A DNA stretch of 64,000 bases from Bacteroidota bacterium (GCA_013289015.1 JABDAV010000002.1:1-64000), one strand, 5' to 3'; positions 34,695 through 44,080 are shown, counted from the stretch's first letter. Notes: generated from the sequence alone by a model not told the origin. Made by a program: numbers and translations.

Positions 34695-35276
34695 TTACCA
34701 ATCTTTTTCAGGCTGGGTTGTGTTGTTTTTGTTCTGTAGCTTTTGTTGCAGTTGATTTTCCTGGTTACGCAATTCATTAAACTTTTGCTGCATCATTTGT
34801 TTACTTAGAGGCGGCTGCTTTTGTTGTTTGGGATTCTGCTGTTGTTTATTGCTTTGTGGCTGATTTTTCTGTTGCTGGTTTAATTCATTCAATGCTTTTT
34901 GCAGGTTTTCCCGGGTTTCATCATCATTTGGATTTTCTTTTAAAGAAGCTTTGAAAGAATTGATCGCACTTAGCAAATCTTTTCCTTTTATGAATGCGAG
35001 TGCCTTGTTGTAATTAGATTCTGCTTTCATGGAATTGAGATTAACCGTTTCAATTACTTTATCATAATTTTTATTCGCTTCATTTATATGATCCTGTTTC
35101 TGCAAAGCATTCGCAAGATTAAAACGCGCAGTGGTATTTGAAGCGTCTTTCTTTAATGCGGTTTGATAGTTTTTTACTGCTTCATCATAATCGCCTTTTC
35201 GATAGGCCTCATTTCCTTTTGCAATATCATTGTTTGCGTTTTGAGCATATAATGTGGCTGTGAAAAAAAGAAGCAA
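34695..35276 (-). CDS. TPR-repeat protein, BatC-like
   Basis: The product has tetratricopeptide repeats (NEAYRKGDYDEAVKNYQTAL, ARFNLANALQKQDHINEANKNY, and a third unit near residue 85) followed by a glutamine- and asparagine-rich tail (about residues 135-193). A signal-peptide-like segment LLLFFTATLYAQ opens it. The start given is TTG 35276, but the frame stays open upstream and encodes a basic stretch plus more hydrophobic residues overlapping the end of the neighbouring VWA gene. The true start is therefore probably further up and non-ATG, and the N-terminus is uncertain. Order and content fit BatC of the Bacteroides aerotolerance operon. Confidence 0.75.
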   Translation of the reverse strand: MLLFFTATLYAQNANNDIAKGNEAYRKGDYDEAVKNYQTALKKDASNTTARFNLANALQKQDHINEANKNYDKVIETVNLNSMKAESNYNKALAFIKGKDLLSAINSFKASLKENPNDDETRENLQKALNELNQQQKNQPQSNKQQQNPKQQKQPPLSKQMMQQKFNELRNQENQLQQKLQNKNNTTQPEKDW

Positions 35277-35293
35277 TATGGTTGATAGAATTT

Positions 35294-36307
35294 TCAGTTT
35301 TTGTTTCTTTTTATTTCGGGAATAAATATTTCGGCAATCAGTATCAGCAATGCACTTAACACAAACAATGGATACAAAGAGGCGTACTCTTTAGTGTCGC
35401 CGTTGCCTTCAATAGCTTTTTTATCCATGCTGTTTAAAACCGCTGAAATATTATTTACCGCTGAAGGAATATTGTCAAGATGCTGATAGATGCCGCCTGT
35501 ACTTTGTGCGATCTGTTTCAATTCATTTTCATTCAACTTGCTCATAATTGTTTGGCCATTCATATCAACTTTATATGTGTTGGTGCCCGGCTCCAAAATA
35601 GGTGAGCCTTCTGCGCTGCCAACGCCAACTGTGGTTACAATAATTCCGTTATCAGATAGCTGCTGCAATATTTCTATTGCGTGCGGATCATGATCTTCAC
35701 CATCAGTAACCAGGATAATACTCTTATACTTTTTTTCCTGTGTGTTGAATGAGTTCTCACAAAGTTCTAATGCATTGCCGATAACAGTTCCCTGCATAGG
35801 CACAGCATCCGGCGAAGCATTTGAAATATATAATTTTGCTATGGAAAAATCATTCGTAAGCGGCATTTGTAAAAATGCTCGGCCGGCAAACAAAACAAGC
35901 CCAACACGATCATCGCCCAGCCTGTCGAACAATGAATTGATAAAATCCTTTGATGCTTCAAGTCTTGATGGTTTTACATCTTCAGCCCACATACTTTTGC
36001 TAAGATCGAGCGCGATCATTACATCAATACCTCCTTTCTTTTCTTTCTCACCGGTAACGGGTTTTCTTAAATTGGCGGTTGCAATTATCAAAAGAGAAAT
36101 TGCTGAAAGTATAAGCAGGAACTTTAGCTTGTAACGTTTAGCCGAATATGTTTTTGTAAGTTGATCAATAAGTTTTTCATCACCCAACGACCTCTTTACT
36201 TTTTTCTTCCAGTGCAATACAAAAAGAAAAAGCAAAGCCAGCGGAATAATGATGAATAAACCGTATAAATATTCTGTATGTTCAAACGAAAACATAAGCA
36301 GCTGCAA
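35294..36307 (-). CDS. Von Willebrand factor A protein, BatA/BatB-like
   Basis: The 337-residue membrane protein has two N-terminal spans (about 12-30 and 58-78), a VWA domain with the MIDAS metal site DLSKSMWAEDVKPSR (about residues 94-108) plus the downstream threonine and aspartate (LPLTNDFS.., ILVTDGEDHD), and a C-terminal span (LYPLFVLSALLILIAEIFI). This matches BatA/BatB, membrane VWA proteins of the aerotolerance operon of Bacteroidota. It lies directly upstream of the TPR gene. The rest of a full bat operon (a second VWA protein, batD, moxR-type ATPase) is not adjacent. An alternative start is M5 (36295). Confidence 0.88.
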   Translation of the reverse strand: MQLLMFSFEHTEYLYGLFIIIPLALLFLFVLHWKKKVKRSLGDEKLIDQLTKTYSAKRYKLKFLLILSAISLLIIATANLRKPVTGEKEKKGGIDVMIALDLSKSMWAEDVKPSRLEASKDFINSLFDRLGDDRVGLVLFAGRAFLQMPLTNDFSIAKLYISNASPDAVPMQGTVIGNALELCENSFNTQEKKYKSIILVTDGEDHDPHAIEILQQLSDNGIIVTTVGVGSAEGSPILEPGTNTYKVDMNGQTIMSKLNENELKQIAQSTGGIYQHLDNIPSAVNNISAVLNSMDKKAIEGNGDTKEYASLYPLFVLSALLILIAEIFIPEIKRNKN

Positions 36308-36394
36308 TCTACAAGCATTGCGCCAATTGAGTAGTAGTGATTAAAAATTTATGCTTTGATTAAATCAATAATAAGGCCTTAAAAGCTGTGGGTA

Positions 36395-37228
36395 TTATTT
36401 TATTCCTTTGAAAAAGCCATATTGTGTGAGGATGTTTTTAAGAATATCGATGCGAATATTTTTCATATCCATATTCTGCGGGCCCTCTATCTGCAGCACG
36501 AAAAAATAAGGATGTAGATTTTCTTCTTCCCAACCAACAATCCATCCGATTGAACTTCCATCTTCTTTAAACCCCCAACCTGTTTTATAACTTAATTTAT
36601 AATTGGAATTATCTTCCTGCAGCATTACTTTTTTTACAACTTCCTGTACGCGTTTTTGAAAAGGTAACTGATCAAAATATAATTTTTCCACTAAGCCTAA
36701 TTGTTCATCGGCGGTTATTTTAAAATTGTTATCAAGCCAGAAGCTATCAAGATCGGTATGAATAACCGCGCGACCATTCTTAGCGGCGTAACCAATGCTA
36801 TCGAGCCAATGCTGCATGGTATCTTTTCCGATTCTTCTTGCAACTTCCTGGTAGTAGGGAACTGCAGAAAGTTTAAAAGCCTGTTCCATGGTAAGATTTT
36901 TATTCCAGTTCGTATCTGCGCGAACAACACCATCCCAAGGAATAACCATTTTTTCGTTGGAGATAACGCCCGTTTGTAAACCGATCAATGAGTTCACTAT
37001 TTTAAAAGTAGAAGCAGGCAAGTAGGCACTGTCGGCAAAACGATGAATATCATAAATAGTGAATTGTGCATGGCCATTATCATACATGCCAAACGTTCCG
37101 GTAACATGATATTGATCAAAATATTTTTTTAGGCTATCGTCTGATGTGACGTTGTTGTTTGTGCAGGAGTTAAATAAGAAAACAATAAAAGAAAGGCAAA
37201 AGATCTTTAATTGAGATTTCAAGTTCAT
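36395..37228 (-). CDS. Class D beta-lactamase, lipoprotein
   Basis: This 277-residue serine enzyme of the OXA fold hydrolyses beta-lactams. The active-site set is readable: S73-T-F-K76 (PASTFKIVNSLIGL), S121-A-V123 in SAVPYYQEVARRIG, FWLD in place of the usual YWI/FWL, and K215-T-G217 in SYKTGWGF followed by IGWIVGWEE. The usual YGN motif appears altered to a YAAKNG-type sequence. An N-terminal hydrophobic stretch ends in FNSC (cysteine at residue 22), a lipobox, so it is probably anchored to a membrane. It is a single gene, with no mobile element seen nearby. Class D membership is firm; whether it confers clinically meaningful resistance is unknown. Confidence 0.92.
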   Translation of the reverse strand: MNLKSQLKIFCLSFIVFLFNSCTNNNVTSDDSLKKYFDQYHVTGTFGMYDNGHAQFTIYDIHRFADSAYLPASTFKIVNSLIGLQTGVISNEKMVIPWDGVVRADTNWNKNLTMEQAFKLSAVPYYQEVARRIGKDTMQHWLDSIGYAAKNGRAVIHTDLDSFWLDNNFKITADEQLGLVEKLYFDQLPFQKRVQEVVKKVMLQEDNSNYKLSYKTGWGFKEDGSSIGWIVGWEEENLHPYFFVLQIEGPQNMDMKNIRIDILKNILTQYGFFKGIK

Positions 37229-37252
37229 TTTATTTAGAAAAAAATTAATTAT

Positions 37253-38440
37253 TTATTTTATTACCTCAAGTTCCTTCCCAATTTTGGTAAACGCTTCAAT
37301 AGCTTTATCAATCTGATGCAGTTCGTGCGCAGCGCTTAACTGTACACGAATGCGCGCCTGTCCTTTTGGTACAACAGGATAAAAGAACCCAATTACATAA
37401 ATGCCTTCATCCAATAATTTCGAAGCAAAGTTTTGAGCAACAACGGCATCATATAACATTATAGGAACAATAGGATGTTCTCCCGGCTTTATATCAAAAC
37501 CGGCTTCTGTAATTTTTGTTCTGAAATATTTTGTATTGCGTTCAAGCTTATCACGCAGTTCTGTTGTTTCAGTCAGCATCTCAAACACAGCAAGGGAAGC
37601 ACCAACAATTGAAGGCGCCAATGTGTTTGAGAAAAGATAAGGCCTTGAACGTTGGCGCAGCATTTTAATGATCTCTTTTCTTCCACTGGTAAATCCGCCA
37701 TTGGCGCCGCCCAATGCTTTTCCTAATGTGCCAGTAATGACATCTACTTTGCCCATTACGTTTTTATATTCATGCGTGCCGCGTCCTGTTTTGCCTAAGA
37801 ACCCTGTGGAATGACTGTCATCGATCATAACAATAGCATCATACTTTTCTGCCAGCTCACAAACAATCTCCAATTGCGCAATTGTTCCATCCATACTGAA
37901 AGATCCATCGGTAACAATTATGCGGCTGCGTAAGTGTGCTGCATCCACCAATTTATTTTCAAGGTCTTCCATATTGTTATGCTCGTATCGATAACGCTGC
38001 GCTTTACATAAACGCACACCATCAATAACAGAAGCATGATTAAGCGCATCGCTTATAATAGCATCCTGCTCATTAAACAACGGTTCAAACACGCCGCCGT
38101 TTGCATCAAAAGCAGCGCAATACAAAATGGTATCTTCCGTTCCTAAAAATGTTGCTATCTTTTGTTCTAGCTCTTTATGAATATCCTGCGTACCGCAGAT
38201 AAAACGCACGCTGCTTAAGCCATAACCATGGCTTTCAATGGCTTTATGTGCAGCTTCTATTACTTTTGGATGAGAAGAAAGCCCAAGATAATTATTGGCA
38301 CAAAAGTTTAAAACCGTTTTGTCATTTACTACAATTTCTGCGCCCTGCGGGCTTGTGATAATGCGCTCTTTTTTTAATAATCCTGATGATTCAATTTCCT
38401 GTAGTTCAGAAAATATACGCTGAACAAAAGGCTCATTCAT
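37253..38440 (-). CDS. kbl: Glycine C-acetyltransferase (2-amino-3-ketobutyrate CoA ligase)
   Basis: This pyridoxal-phosphate enzyme of threonine breakdown cleaves 2-amino-3-ketobutyrate to glycine and acetyl-CoA. ATG 38440 gives MNEPFVQRIFSELQEI and 395 residues, the family length; the frame extends to a TTG at 38461. Motifs include VLNFCANNYLGLSSHPKVIEAA, FICGTQDIHKELE, YCAAFDANGG, DALNHASVIDG, VMIDDSHSTGFLG and the lysine loop GTLGKALGGANGG. A threonine dehydrogenase gene is not adjacent. The related 8-amino-7-oxononanoate synthase is possible, but the N-terminus and length favour Kbl. Confidence 0.93.
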   Translation of the reverse strand: MNEPFVQRIFSELQEIESSGLLKKERIITSPQGAEIVVNDKTVLNFCANNYLGLSSHPKVIEAAHKAIESHGYGLSSVRFICGTQDIHKELEQKIATFLGTEDTILYCAAFDANGGVFEPLFNEQDAIISDALNHASVIDGVRLCKAQRYRYEHNNMEDLENKLVDAAHLRSRIIVTDGSFSMDGTIAQLEIVCELAEKYDAIVMIDDSHSTGFLGKTGRGTHEYKNVMGKVDVITGTLGKALGGANGGFTSGRKEIIKMLRQRSRPYLFSNTLAPSIVGASLAVFEMLTETTELRDKLERNTKYFRTKITEAGFDIKPGEHPIVPIMLYDAVVAQNFASKLLDEGIYVIGFFYPVVPKGQARIRVQLSAAHELHQIDKAIEAFTKIGKELEVIK

Positions 38441-38864
38441 AGCAATGTTATTATTGCGCAAACCTAATACAATCTTATTTTATGCCCGCGCCTGTAATTT
38501 GTTTTAAATTCTTTAACATGAAAAAATATTCGAGGAACAGGTTTACGAGTATATTCGTAGCATAAACCAATTACCATCCGCTATCTGAAAAGCATATTAA
38601 TCTTCACAGCATCTGTATTGCTGATTATAACGGTGATCATACTTATTTCCGATAAAGAAGTAAAGGCTGAACAAGCCCAACCTGTAAATTCAGGTGGTTC
38701 AAATGCCCAAGTTGAAAAAGCCAAGCAGAATTCCATTAAGAAAAGATTTATATCCTACTACAATGAAAGAGTTACATTGTATTGATTCTTGCTGTTGATT
38801 TTTCCATTTTGTTTTAGTGTACACGGATTTTATTTATTGAGCAGCTTATATTATTTTACAAAGC
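38441..38864. other. Gene-poor gap with one small membrane reading frame
   Basis: Four hundred bases between kbl and the nitronate monooxygenase-like gene. A short open frame with a membrane span lies at 38566-38785 and is listed separately. No repeat or further gene is seen. Confidence 0.55.
38566..38785 (+). pseudogene. Possible small membrane protein without a normal start
   Basis: Reading in the frame that ends at TGA 38783-38785 gives ITIRYLKSILIFTASVLLIITVIILI, a convincing membrane span, followed by a charged tail (KEVKAEQAQPVN..EKAKQNSIKKRFISYYNERV). A stop lies just upstream and no ATG, GTG or TTG precedes the hydrophobic part. A separate ATG frame (MKKYSRNRFTSIFVA) ends just before. 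The two together look like one small gene split by a frameshift, or a coding relic. Confidence 0.35.
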
Positions 38865-39824
38865 ATGTCAGCATTCGATAACCGGATAACAAGACTCTTC
38901 AATATTGATTGCCCAATCGTTCAGGCAGGTATGGTTTGGACAAGTGGATGGAAGCTTGCAAGTGCTGTAAGTAATGCCGGTGCATTAGGTTTGATCGGAA
39001 GTGGCAGCATGTATCCCGAAGTCTTGAAACATCACATTGTAAAATGTAAGACTGCAACATCAAAACCTTTTGGTGTAAATATTCCTTTATTATATCCCGA
39101 TATTGAAAAACATATTCAAACAGTAATTGATGAAGGAATAGAAATAATTTTTACAAGTGCTGGCAATCCTAAAACATGGACGTCTGTCTTAAAGCAACAT
39201 GGGATTACTGTTGTGCATGTTGTAAGCAGCAGCATGTTTGCAAAAAAGGCCGAAGACGCAGGTTGTGATGCAGTAGTAGCTGAAGGCTTTGAAGCCGGTG
39301 GTCATAATGGTCGCGAAGAAACTACAACAATGGTATTAATACCCGCAGTAAAAGAAGCAGTTAAAATTCCTGTGTTAGCAGCCGGAGGAATCGCAACAGG
39401 AAAGCAAATGCTGGCTGCCATGATTTTAGGCGCTGATGGTGTTCAGGTTGGAAGCCGGTTCGTTTGCAGTAATGAAGCTTCTAATCATATAAAATTTAAA
39501 GAAGCGATTGTACATAGCAAAGAAGGCGATACAATGCTTTGCATAAAAAAAGTAGTGCCTGTCAGATTGCTTAAAAATGATTTTTATGAAACGATCACCA
39601 AGGCTGAAGCAAATGGTGCATCAAAAGAAGAGTTGCAAAATATATTGGGTCATGGCCGCGCAAAAAAGGGAATGCTTGAAGGTGATCTTACGGAAGGTGA
39701 ATTAGAGATCGGTGAAGTAAGTACACTCATAAAAGATATAAAACCTGCTGCTGAAATTGTGAATGAAATATGGAATGATTTCAATGCTGCTGTTAAAGAC
39801 CCTTTCTGTCAAGACAAAGAATAA
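38865..39824 (+). CDS. Nitronate monooxygenase / FabK-like flavoprotein
   Basis: The 319-residue FMN TIM-barrel protein begins MSAFDNRITRLFNIDCPIVQAGM, then SNAGALGLIGSGSM, AEGFEAGGHNGRE and VLAAGGIATGKQM..LGADGVQVGSRF, all hallmarks of the nitronate monooxygenase/FabK group. The AEGFEAGGHNGR motif carries the histidine and glycines typical of nitronate monooxygenases. Some relatives are enoyl-ACP reductases (FabK) or 2-nitropropane dioxygenases; the motif set fits the former. It is followed after 15 bases by a dicarboxylate symporter, probably one transcript. Confidence 0.9.
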   Translation: MSAFDNRITRLFNIDCPIVQAGMVWTSGWKLASAVSNAGALGLIGSGSMYPEVLKHHIVKCKTATSKPFGVNIPLLYPDIEKHIQTVIDEGIEIIFTSAGNPKTWTSVLKQHGITVVHVVSSSMFAKKAEDAGCDAVVAEGFEAGGHNGREETTTMVLIPAVKEAVKIPVLAAGGIATGKQMLAAMILGADGVQVGSRFVCSNEASNHIKFKEAIVHSKEGDTMLCIKKVVPVRLLKNDFYETITKAEANGASKEELQNILGHGRAKKGMLEGDLTEGELEIGEVSTLIKDIKPAAEIVNEIWNDFNAAVKDPFCQDKE

Positions 39825-39839
39825 CTGCATAATCATTAC

Positions 39840-41063
39840 ATGAAAAAAATTTTCACCAATCTTACTTTCTGGGTTTTGTTGGCCATAACAGCAGGGGCAT
39901 TGTTAGGCAATTTTTATCCGGACACGGCAGTGAAAATGAAAGTACTTGGTGATACATTTATTACTGTAATCAAATACTTTATTTATCCTATTATCTTTTT
40001 AACTATATCGCTTGGCATAAGTAATATGGGTGATTTGAAAAAAACTGGTCGTGTTGGTGGCAAGGCCATTTTATATTTTGAAGTTGTTACAACATTTGCA
40101 TTGCTGATCGGAATAATTGTTTCTCATTTAATACAGCCGGGTCGCGGTGTGAATATTTCTGAAATTAAAGGGGGCGATATTTCCAATTATGTACAGCAAT
40201 CCAAAGAATTTACCTGGTGGCATTTTTTGAAAGAGAATCCAACTTTGCAAATACTAATAGTTGCCATTGTGTTTGGCATTTGGTTGAGTAAATACAAGAA
40301 CAAAAAACGCATCATTCAACCCTTAACCATTGCGTCAAAGTATGTTTTTAAAGCCTTGCATTTTATAATGTTCCTTGCGCCGCTTGGTGCTTTTGGAGGA
40401 ATGGCATATACTATCGGAAAATTTGGTTTGCATACTTTATTGCCGCTTGGCCGATTGATGGTTTGTGTTTACGTAACATGCATCTGCTTTATTTTTATTG
40501 TGCTCGGTGTGTTGTTGCGTTATTACAAGATCAGCATCTTTAAATTTCTAAAATACATACGCGAAGAATTGTTGATTGTTTTAGGCACGTCGTCATCGGA
40601 AGCAGCTTTGCCTTCATTGATTGAAAAGCTGGAAAGAATGGGTTGTTCAAAATCGGTAACGGGATTAATTGTTCCCGCAGGTTATTCTTTTAATCTTGAC
40701 GGAACCACCATTTATCTTTCCATGTCAGTAATGTTTTTGGCGCAGGTATATAACATTGATCTTTCATTGCACCAGGTATTCATAATAATCGGTGTGTTAT
40801 TGATAACATCAAAAGGCGCAGCCGGTGTTACCGGCAGTGGCTTTATTATACTCGCATCAACCTTAACTGCTGTAAAAGTTATTCCACTTGAAGGCCTCGC
40901 TTTTTTGTTGGGGGTGGACAGGTTTATGAGTGAAGCAAGGGCACTTACTAATTTTATCGGCAATGGTGTGGCAACAATCTGGATATCGAACAATGAAAAA
41001 GAGTTTGACAGGAATAAGATGATCGAAGCATTCGGTCAAACATCAATTAAGGATATTCGATAA
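39840..41063 (+). CDS. Dicarboxylate/amino acid:cation symporter (DAACS)
   Basis: This 407-residue membrane transporter has about eight spans and the family re-entrant hairpins. The signature GTSSSEAALPSLIEKLERMG (about residues 250-270) is the serine-rich hairpin HP1. NLDGTTIYLSMSVMFLAQ is the TM7 NMDGT-like motif, here NLDGT, and SKGAAGVTGSGFIILASTL is HP2. It carries glutamate/aspartate or C4-dicarboxylates with sodium or protons (GltP/DctA group). The exact substrate is not readable. The upstream flavoprotein gene is 15 bases away. Confidence 0.95.
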   Translation: MKKIFTNLTFWVLLAITAGALLGNFYPDTAVKMKVLGDTFITVIKYFIYPIIFLTISLGISNMGDLKKTGRVGGKAILYFEVVTTFALLIGIIVSHLIQPGRGVNISEIKGGDISNYVQQSKEFTWWHFLKENPTLQILIVAIVFGIWLSKYKNKKRIIQPLTIASKYVFKALHFIMFLAPLGAFGGMAYTIGKFGLHTLLPLGRLMVCVYVTCICFIFIVLGVLLRYYKISIFKFLKYIREELLIVLGTSSSEAALPSLIEKLERMGCSKSVTGLIVPAGYSFNLDGTTIYLSMSVMFLAQVYNIDLSLHQVFIIIGVLLITSKGAAGVTGSGFIILASTLTAVKVIPLEGLAFLLGVDRFMSEARALTNFIGNGVATIWISNNEKEFDRNKMIEAFGQTSIKDIR

Positions 41064-41115
41064 ATTTAAAATGAGACTGCTAAAAAATTTTTCAACAAAG
41101 AAGAAAAAGAGAAGC

Positions 41116-41343
41116 TTAAAATTTTTTATTGAGCTTTAGCTCTAATCTTTTGATGTGTTCATTCGCTGCAGCTTTTGATAGCCTTACATCGAACATTTCG
41201 CCTGCTTCATTAGTTAAATTTTTCAGGTAAGATGTTTGATCTTTGGTCATACATTCTGTACCCGTGATCCATTCGTCGGGATTTCTTTCCAATATAGAAC
41301 CACTAATAAACTGTCTTTGTTGTATTGCTTGCTCTGAATACAT
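41116..41343 (-). CDS. DUF3072 family protein
   Basis: The 75-residue protein starts MYSEQAIQQRQFISGSI from ATG 41343; the frame extends to 41382 with no ATG-supported benefit. The region EWITGTECMTKDQTSYLKNLTNEAGEMFD..LSKAAANEHIKRLE matches the DUF3072 pattern (a short helical domain with MT..Q..YL..L..EAG and a helix of AS/AN-EAI). Function is unknown. Confidence 0.7.
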   Translation of the reverse strand: MYSEQAIQQRQFISGSILERNPDEWITGTECMTKDQTSYLKNLTNEAGEMFDVRLSKAAANEHIKRLELKLNKKF

Positions 41344-41462
41344 AATTGTAAGTTTATATGTTTTCAAATTTACAGGAAACATTTAAAATATCAGTAGATA
41401 ATCAAAGAATTTTTAAACATGCAAATTGTTCTACATATGAGACTATGTTTTTAGAAAAGAAA

Positions 41463-41492
41463 AAAAGTGAGAAGTTATTATTTCTCACTTTT
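41463..41492 (-). terminator. Intrinsic terminator of the Gfo/Idh/MocA gene
   Basis: AAAAGTGAGAA (41463-41473) pairs with TTCTCACTTTT (41482-41492); on the minus strand an extended T run follows. It lies 19 bases past the stop of the upstream minus-strand gene. Confidence 0.85.
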
Positions 41493-41510
41493 CAATTATG
41501 ATTTTTATGG

Positions 41511-42965
41511 CTACACTCCCAATGCCCATCCATCTCTGTACGTTCTCTTTATAAACTGGTTGGCATCTTCAAAATTTGTAATCTTCATATTGTCACCATC
41601 CCAAACCAATTGAATATGTTGACCAGGATAATCCCAATCACCATTTGTATTTTTTGTGCGGATGTTATAACTGCGGATTGCAAGATTCCCCATCAATACG
41701 CTTTCTGTGAGTGGACCGGCAAGATCAAATCTTGAACTTAGATCGTTTGCTTCTTTACTTCCATAACCGGCAATTGCTGCTTCAATCCATGCTGCATAAT
41801 GGCCGTCATCACCATTTGGTACACGTGCAATTGTTTGCGGAACTATTGTTGTTTTAGTTTTTGATGTTGGTAACAACTGAGGATTCATTCCATAAGTTCC
41901 AGACATCATACTGCCTTTTGTTCCGATGAAAATTATTCCATTGCCACCGTCACCCATTTCTTCACTTGGCAATAATTCTGCAGGGCGTTGCGGTTGAATA
42001 CCACCATCCATCCAATGCAATTTTAAATCTTGTTTACCTTTTTGTTTGAACGTAAGAATTATGTGTGATGAAACCGGGCCGCTGTCAGGATAATATGCCT
42101 TCTCCCAGTTAGCAACGTATCTTGTGGCAACGCTGCACTCTGCTGATGAAGGATAACCTAAACCCAATACTGCAAATGCAGGTTGCATAATATGGCAAGC
42201 CATATCACCCAAAGCACCGGTTCCATAATCCCACCATCCACGCCAGTTAAAAGGAACAAGATTATCCATGTAATCTTTTTGTGGCGCAGTGCCCAACCAT
42301 AAATTCCAATCAAGTTCCGGAGGTACCGTTTTGCTTTCACCGCGATCAATTCCCTGTGGCCAGACAGGCCTGTCAGTAAAACAATAAATCTCTTTTACAT
42401 CACCAATAGTGCCCGCTTTATACCAATCAATTAACTGTCTTACGCCATCGCCACTTGCGCCCTGGTTACCCATTTGTGTAACTATTTTATAACGGTGTGC
42501 AGCTTGCGTTAACATGCGTGCTTCATATATATCATGTGTTAAAGGTTTTTGTACATACACATGTTTGTTCAATTGCATTGCAGCCATTGCAGCTACAGCA
42601 TGGTTATGATCGGGAATAGAAACATTGCATGCATCAATGTTTTTATGCTCTTTATCTAACATTTCCCGGAAATCCTTATAATATTTTGCGTTGGGAAATT
42701 TTTTCCTGCTCTCTGCAGAACTCCTGTCGTCCACATCACATAACACAGCAATATTTGCTTTACCACTCGCAAAAAAATGACTGATATCATCTCCGCCTTT
42801 GCCACCGGCACCAATTGCCCCGATGTTTAATTTATCACTTGGCGCAATATAACCTCTGCCCAAAACATGACGAGGCACTATATAAAAACCTGCTGCGGCT
42901 AAAGATGCATTTTTAATAAAACTTCTGCGGGACGCATTTTGTTTTTCTGCATTTTCATTTTCCAT
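41511..42965 (-). CDS. Tat-exported Gfo/Idh/MocA family oxidoreductase
   Basis: The 484-residue protein begins with a twin-arginine signal (SRRSFIKNASLAAAGFYIV, residues 12-30). The NAD(P)-binding domain follows (LNIGAIGAGGKGGDDISHF), then the dehydrogenase motif VYVQKPLTHDIYEARML (the EKP-like motif is QKP). DWNLWLGTAPQKDYMDNLVPFNWRGWWDYGTGALGDMACH is the C-terminal family core. Such proteins in Bacteroidota act on sugars or sugar-like substrates in the periplasm, and some belong to carbohydrate-use clusters. No sus/cazy genes are next to it. The substrate is unknown. Confidence 0.92.
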   Translation of the reverse strand: MENENAEKQNASRRSFIKNASLAAAGFYIVPRHVLGRGYIAPSDKLNIGAIGAGGKGGDDISHFFASGKANIAVLCDVDDRSSAESRKKFPNAKYYKDFREMLDKEHKNIDACNVSIPDHNHAVAAMAAMQLNKHVYVQKPLTHDIYEARMLTQAAHRYKIVTQMGNQGASGDGVRQLIDWYKAGTIGDVKEIYCFTDRPVWPQGIDRGESKTVPPELDWNLWLGTAPQKDYMDNLVPFNWRGWWDYGTGALGDMACHIMQPAFAVLGLGYPSSAECSVATRYVANWEKAYYPDSGPVSSHIILTFKQKGKQDLKLHWMDGGIQPQRPAELLPSEEMGDGGNGIIFIGTKGSMMSGTYGMNPQLLPTSKTKTTIVPQTIARVPNGDDGHYAAWIEAAIAGYGSKEANDLSSRFDLAGPLTESVLMGNLAIRSYNIRTKNTNGDWDYPGQHIQLVWDGDNMKITNFEDANQFIKRTYRDGWALGV

Positions 42966-43006
42966 GTGGCATAATTTTTTGTGTGGTGAAAGTTAATTGA
43001 AATAAA

Positions 43007-44080
43007 TTATTGTTTGTTTTTGTTTACTTCGAGTGGATGCTGCAAAATAAATGTTTGACCCGGAAAAGCAAAATCAATTCCCTTTTTTGTGAAGGTATCC
43101 AGTATTTCAATGTATATCTGTTGTTGAATGTCAAGATAAAGTTTGTAATCAGATGAATCAATAAAATATAAAATTTCAAATACAACACTATAATCAGCTA
43201 AAGTAGTAAGATGGCATCTTTCAACACGGGCATGTTGTTGTTTATTGATGATCTGCTCTATGATTTGAGGAATACCTTTTAATTTTTCTTCATTTGTATC
43301 ATACCGCAAATTCAGCTTAAATGAAACGCCTCTCCGCTCAAGACGCTTAATATTTTTTATAGTTGATTTTACCAGCTCTGTATTAGGCATGATCAATTGT
43401 TCGCCTGAAACACTTCTTATATGTGAAGTTTTTATACCAATGTGTTCAACCGTTCCCGTGATATTGTTTACAGAAATAACATCGCCAATTTCAAAAGGCT
43501 TATCAAAAAATATAACGAAGTAGCTAAAAAGATCAGTAAGAATATTTTGTGCAGCAAGTGCAATGGCAATACCGCCAATACCAAGGCCCGTAATGATGGT
43601 AGTAATGTTATAGCCAAGGTTTTCAATCAACATTAATACGCCACCTGTCCAAACAAGCACTTTAAGTACTATCAGTATTCCGCTTAAATGCGTTATGCGC
43701 TCTTTAGGCTCACCTTTGCGTTGCATGTATAACAACACTGATAGGTAAACGGCGTGATTAATAAAGCGAATGAAAAAATAGGTTGTTATCAAAGCCATTG
43801 CAACTTTGAGGATATGCGACGCATGATCTGTAAAATTTAACTGCTGAAGGATGGCGTAGTTAATAAGAAAGTATATGTAAGGAATGATGAATTTTTCAGC
43901 GGCTACTACAATTGTATCATCCGCTTCAGATGCAGTTTTACTGGCAGCTCTTTTAAATATAGATAAAATAAATTTTCTGAAAAGCTTAAATAATATCCAT
44001 ACAATTATCATCTGACCAAGAACAATAGCATATACCTGCACAGAATTTCCTTCCCATATTTTCTTTAAAAGCTCTTTCAT
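43007..44080 (-). CDS. MscS-type mechanosensitive ion channel
   Basis: ATG 44080 gives MKELLKKIWEGNSVQVYAIVL, 357 residues with four or so membrane spans. The pore-lining helix ends in GIGGIAIALAAQNILTDLFSYFVIFFDKPFEIGDVI (about residues 180-217), the MscS signature, followed by the beta domain VEHIGIKTSHIRSVSGEQLIMPN. MscS channels open under membrane tension and release solutes during osmotic downshift. The frame extends further upstream to 44122, but ATG 44080 is the better start. It is divergent from the M23 peptidase gene. Confidence 0.93.
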   Translation of the reverse strand: MKELLKKIWEGNSVQVYAIVLGQMIIVWILFKLFRKFILSIFKRAASKTASEADDTIVVAAEKFIIPYIYFLINYAILQQLNFTDHASHILKVAMALITTYFFIRFINHAVYLSVLLYMQRKGEPKERITHLSGILIVLKVLVWTGGVLMLIENLGYNITTIITGLGIGGIAIALAAQNILTDLFSYFVIFFDKPFEIGDVISVNNITGTVEHIGIKTSHIRSVSGEQLIMPNTELVKSTIKNIKRLERRGVSFKLNLRYDTNEEKLKGIPQIIEQIINKQQHARVERCHLTTLADYSVVFEILYFIDSSDYKLYLDIQQQIYIEILDTFTKKGIDFAFPGQTFILQHPLEVNKNKQ

